From Agelaius tricolor (taxonomy: Eukaryota; Chordata; Aves; Passeriformes; Icteridae), in contig JALJCS010000001.1 of assembly GCA_023055355.1 (NCBI GenBank), positions 49,295,381-49,359,380 of the forward strand: a DNA stretch of 64,000 bases, in the 5' to 3' direction. Below, one piece after another: positions 60,846 to 64,000 of the stretch (positions are counted from its first letter, which is position 1; each line of letters opens with the position of its first letter). Under the pieces are notes generated by a model. That model worked only from the letters and a program-made list of their open reading frames with translations, did not search any database and was not told where the DNA came from. The position numbers and the translations under genes are program-made.

Positions 60846-61888
60846 GTAAGTTACTATTTTTTTTATTTTGAAGGTGAAAGGGAAAGTATTATATTGGTCC
60901 TGTTTCTGTTTTTTTTCTTAATATTATGTCTGTTACTACTGGATTATGGTGTAATAACCTTTTGAGAAAGAGATTGTTGTATAGAAAAAGTGAAAATTGC
61001 TGCAAGTTGTCCCAGTCTTTTCCACACTTGGAGAAATAGAAGTAGGGTCTGTATAGTTTGTGCTGGATGTAAGTAAATTAGCTTCTGTTTTTTCCAATAT
61101 TTTAAAATGTTGAAAGATTACTTCATGATTTGCTTTAAGATCAGTATTTCATAGAAGTGGGAAAGCTGCCTACAAAAGTTTGCTTTTCTTGCCTGTGTAG
61201 TGTTTACAGCAATTTTTATTTTCAAGCCTGTTGAGATCATATCTATTGCCTTGGTACCAAATGCCTTAAATATTGAAATAATTTAAAACCTTTGGATGAC
61301 CTTTGTGTAATGCAGTTTTTACCATTCTCCCCACTCCAAACTGCAGAGTATTTGCAGCACTCATTTGGAGTTGCACAAGTTGATAAGAAACAAACTATTG
61401 TGGCTGGTCTTAAAATACCTTGTCATTTAACTTCCAATTGTATCTATTTTTTGTGGACACAAAAAATATTGCCTTTGTTTCTTCCCAGTGTTCAGAGTTG
61501 TCTTGGAGTCTGGATCAGCCTGGGACAAACAGTACTAAGTTCTGTATAGTGTATTTTTGTCATGTTGATTTTTAGTATGAGTTATTAACATTACCTGAAA
61601 GTTCTATAGCACAAGCATGTGATTTCCTGCTCTGAGTTCAGGTATCTTGAAACACTGTGAGCCTAAGTGCAGCTTATTTCCTAGGTCTGGCGCTTCAGTA
61701 CAGCCTTTTGTACTGTGAATGAGTGGAAGTTTGCTGACATTGTGAGCATGGCTGACCACTTGAAGAAGTGTAGCTACAACGCCGTGGAGAGAAGAGAGGA
61801 GGCTGTGCCGCTGCCATGCATGTGTGTGACGCGAGAGCTCACCAAGGAGGGACGCTCGCTGCGCTCTGTTTTGAAGCCAGTACTTTAG
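58764..61888 (+). CDS. FBXO30: FBXO30, F-box only protein 30 (complete)
   Basis: Substrate receptor of an SCF (SKP1-CUL1-F-box) ubiquitin ligase, also known as MUSA1 in muscle, where it promotes atrophy and is repressed by BMP signalling (established for mammals). The join 58764-60845, 61685-61888 gives 761 residues plus TAG; the human protein is of similar length (about 745). The start MEEHQQHLHC is chosen because it begins the conserved protein; an in-frame ATG upstream at 58719 lies before the splice acceptor at 58747 and is not in the mRNA. Residues 10-90 are Cys/His-rich (C10, C13, C18, C28, C33, C37, H42, C44, H49, C53, C60, C67, H79, C83), a TRAF-type zinc finger. Residues about 210-400 are acidic and low in complexity, probably disordered. 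The F-box starts at L633 (LPFEVLQHIASFLDGFSLCQ). The end is RSLRSVLKPVL. No damage seen. Confidence 0.97.
60846..61684 (+). other. FBXO30: FBXO30 intron 2
   Basis: 839 bp with donor GTAAGT and acceptor TTATTTCCTAG. No repeat or other gene seen. Confidence 0.92.
61685..61888 (+). CDS. FBXO30: FBXO30 coding exon 3 (67 codons and stop)
   Basis: It begins VWRFSTAFCTVNEWKFADIV and ends RSLRSVLKPVL with TAG at 61886-61888. It is in phase 0 with exon 2 and matches the conserved C-terminus of vertebrate FBXO30. Confidence 0.96.
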   Translation, partial: VWRFSTAFCTVNEWKFADIVSMADHLKKCSYNAVERREEAVPLPCMCVTRELTKEGRSLRSVLKPVL

Positions 61889-64000
61889 GTACTGCAGCCA
61901 CTCCAATTGCACATACACTCAAGCACCTGATATAACCTCGGTAATATTACGAGACACTTTATTAATGTACTAAAGATACTTTCTAGCTAAATCTACTCTG
62001 TCACTGTGTATATAAGGTTTGAAGTGACATTTATTTTTTATAATACTGTTTAGCTGGAAAGTAATGAAAGTTGCCTTAACGTTTGAAAAATTCGGAACTT
62101 GCTGGACAGGGTAGTTTTATCTAACTTATGTAATTTAAGAACAAAATCCTAAGGTGTGTTTTCTGATTCACTGGTGCCCATGTAGCTGTTGACTGATAAC
62201 ATTTCAAAAATGGCCTCTAAATGGTATCCACATTTGGATAGGAAACACTGAATTGTAGTGAGAGAAAAGTCCTGTCCAAATCCTGTACCTTCAGTGTCTG
62301 GTCTTTTTTTTTTTTTAAACAAATTATAATCCAAATATTTGAAAGATAAGGAAGAATTCAAAACTTTATAATAGAAGTCTCAAACACAGCTTTTAAGCAC
62401 ATATTTTCTCATTAAATTGGTGTTCTAATGCTCTTCCTAGTTAACAGGTGATCTAGGATCAGCTTTTTTTTTAAAAGAAAGGTTTTTTTAGGAATGATAT
62501 AAGTGAACTCAGATTTACAGCAGCTTAATTTTTAGTACAACTTTGTTTTGACATGTCAACAATTGCTATTCTTCTTCTGAACTCTTAACAAGTTGTTTTA
62601 CTTCTGGGAGCAAAACTTTTAGAGCTAAAACCATGGAATACTAGTTTTTACTCTCACACCTACAATGATATCAATGTCAAATGTTCAGAAAATTTTTCCT
62701 TGTCCTGCAGTTGGCTGAGGGTTAAATTGCTTGAGCAGTCAGAAACTCAAAGTATGTGATGAACAGTTATGAATTTATAGAGCAGCTAATGAAAGGGCTT
62801 TACTTGTTCTGTGGTATTGTGACATGTATTGTCTCCTTTTCTGTTAATTTGTCTATAAAAATGCTGCTTTTATAAGGAGCATTTTAAATTACTGGTATGT
62901 ATAGCAAATGTATCATCTTCATAAGATGAGACATAATTTGTTAATTGTATAAGGCATATCAGAAATGTTATGTTAATCCACATTTGTTAAACCAATAACT
63001 CCAATTTGCTTCCAGTCTTCCATAAGGAAAGATCTTACGAAGTGTTTGTGAACAGAGAATACATGCTATGAAAAATGGCCTGGTATAGCAAAACTTTAAT
63101 AACTTGAACTGACTTTCCAACTTGTTTGTATTACTGTCGGTGTCTCTAGCCTGTTGCACTTAGCAACTGTGCCACAAAACTAAAACAGAAACAGACCAGA
63201 GCTCGAAACAATGAAATACAGTGTGTATTTCCATTATAGGAAAAAAAAAAGAGATTAGTAAGGAGGAGATGTTTACAAAAATGGCTAAATTTATTACTTG
63301 CAATTTCTGTACCGGACACTTGTTTATGGCTAATCTGGCTGCAGTTCACAGCTTTGGGATCTCTGCATTTCCCATTCTGGATTCAGTCCAGCTAAACATT
63401 CACTGCCTTTTTTTCTGTTCAGAGTGCTACAGGTGCTCAGAAAAAACCCCCAAAAAACAGTGCCATGAGTTGAAATTATAAGAACTCAAATAGAAGCTTT
63501 GCCTGGATCTTCAAACTGCATGTTCTCATTCCACAACTTCTCTTCTTTGTTGTGTAAAGAGAAGAAAGGAGTAAACCCTCTACAGAAGTTAGCAACATTT
63601 GTAGTAATTCTTAGCTGTTACCACAGTTATCTGGAAAGGAGAATCTAGATTCAAGTAGAGATCTGACTATACCAACTAGGTTTTAGGTAGGAATCTTACA
63701 CCCCCAGCCTGGTTCCTTGAATACATTGAAATGCTCATTACCCACAGATTCTTCAGTACAAGACAGGAGATGACTTTCATCAGTTCTTGTCTTTCAGCTC
63801 TAATAGCTCCTTGCTGCTGCTCTCCAGTGTTTAAAAGTAGTTGTGTGACTGGAAGGATCCTGAAAGTTGAGGAGATAATGCTCGCATTTATGGCTAAATC
63901 TACTTCAAAACATCTGTCTTGGGTTACTGGTATTTTTTAGTGAGCAATGTGGTGGTTTTGGTACTCTGCATTCTTTGTAACTCTCCAGAGCCCTGATAAG
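61889..64000 (+). other. FBXO30: FBXO30 3' UTR and downstream sequence
   Basis: AT-rich sequence after the stop. No AATAAA was found up to the window end; an ATTAAA variant lies at 62411-62416 and could serve as poly(A) signal. The 3' UTR may be longer, or may end outside the window. No other gene is supported; a 13-nt T run lies at 62304-62316. Confidence 0.5.

Noticed and set aside
1..64000. CRISPR arrays, operons, ribosome binding sites or bacterial mobile elements
   Set aside because: The window is vertebrate nuclear DNA with spliced genes; no evenly spaced direct repeats or prokaryotic signals were seen.

Overview
This is a vertebrate nuclear sequence and almost certainly a bird, probably a songbird. 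The reasons are long introns with GT-AG borders, an AT-rich background broken by one sharp CpG island, several CR1 LINE remnants (the dominant bird LINE) with typical CR1 3' ends, and LTR remnants of the kind common in passerine genomes. All calls come from reading the sequence; no alignment or database search was run, so the species is not assigned.

Two protein-coding genes are supported, both on the + strand. (1) The 3' part of SHPRH, a SNF2-family helicase and RING E3 ubiquitin ligase, lies at 834-13076. Nine coding exons join without a frame break into the last 347 residues. They carry the C3HC4 RING and the helicase C-terminal lobe with motifs V and VI. The 5' part of the gene is outside the window. 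(2) FBXO30 spans about 47.4 kb to beyond 61.9 kb: a CpG-island promoter with a non-coding first exon, an 11.2 kb intron, one large coding exon (694 codons), an 839 bp intron, and a last coding exon (67 codons plus stop). The predicted protein has 761 residues, with a Cys/His-rich TRAF-type zinc-finger N-terminus and a C-terminal F-box. The same gene order and orientation (SHPRH then FBXO30) is known from human chromosome 6q24, so this is conserved synteny.

Layout: 1-13 kb SHPRH exons and introns; 13.1-14.0 kb SHPRH 3' UTR; 14-46.9 kb an intergenic stretch of about 33 kb with repeats and no supported gene (CR1 pieces near 14.4, 18.9, 32.1, 35.3 and 44.1 kb; LTRs near 14.85-15.27 and 34.2-35.2 kb; a possible LTR at 17.5-17.9 kb); 46.97-48.0 kb CpG island; 47.5-58.7 kb FBXO30 intron 1, with a second copy of the 14.85 kb LTR at 53.26-53.69 kb; 58.7-64 kb FBXO30 coding exons and 3' UTR.

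Both genes act in ubiquitin ligation. SHPRH works in the nucleus on PCNA in DNA-damage tolerance, and FBXO30 is a substrate receptor for an SCF ligase. Nothing in the sequence shows that they are co-regulated. I found no convincing undescribed system. The best-supported new observations are two solo LTRs of one family with matching 4-bp target-site duplications, an exon-like 105 bp open segment inside FBXO30 intron 1, and the repeat-rich structure of the FBXO30 promoter.
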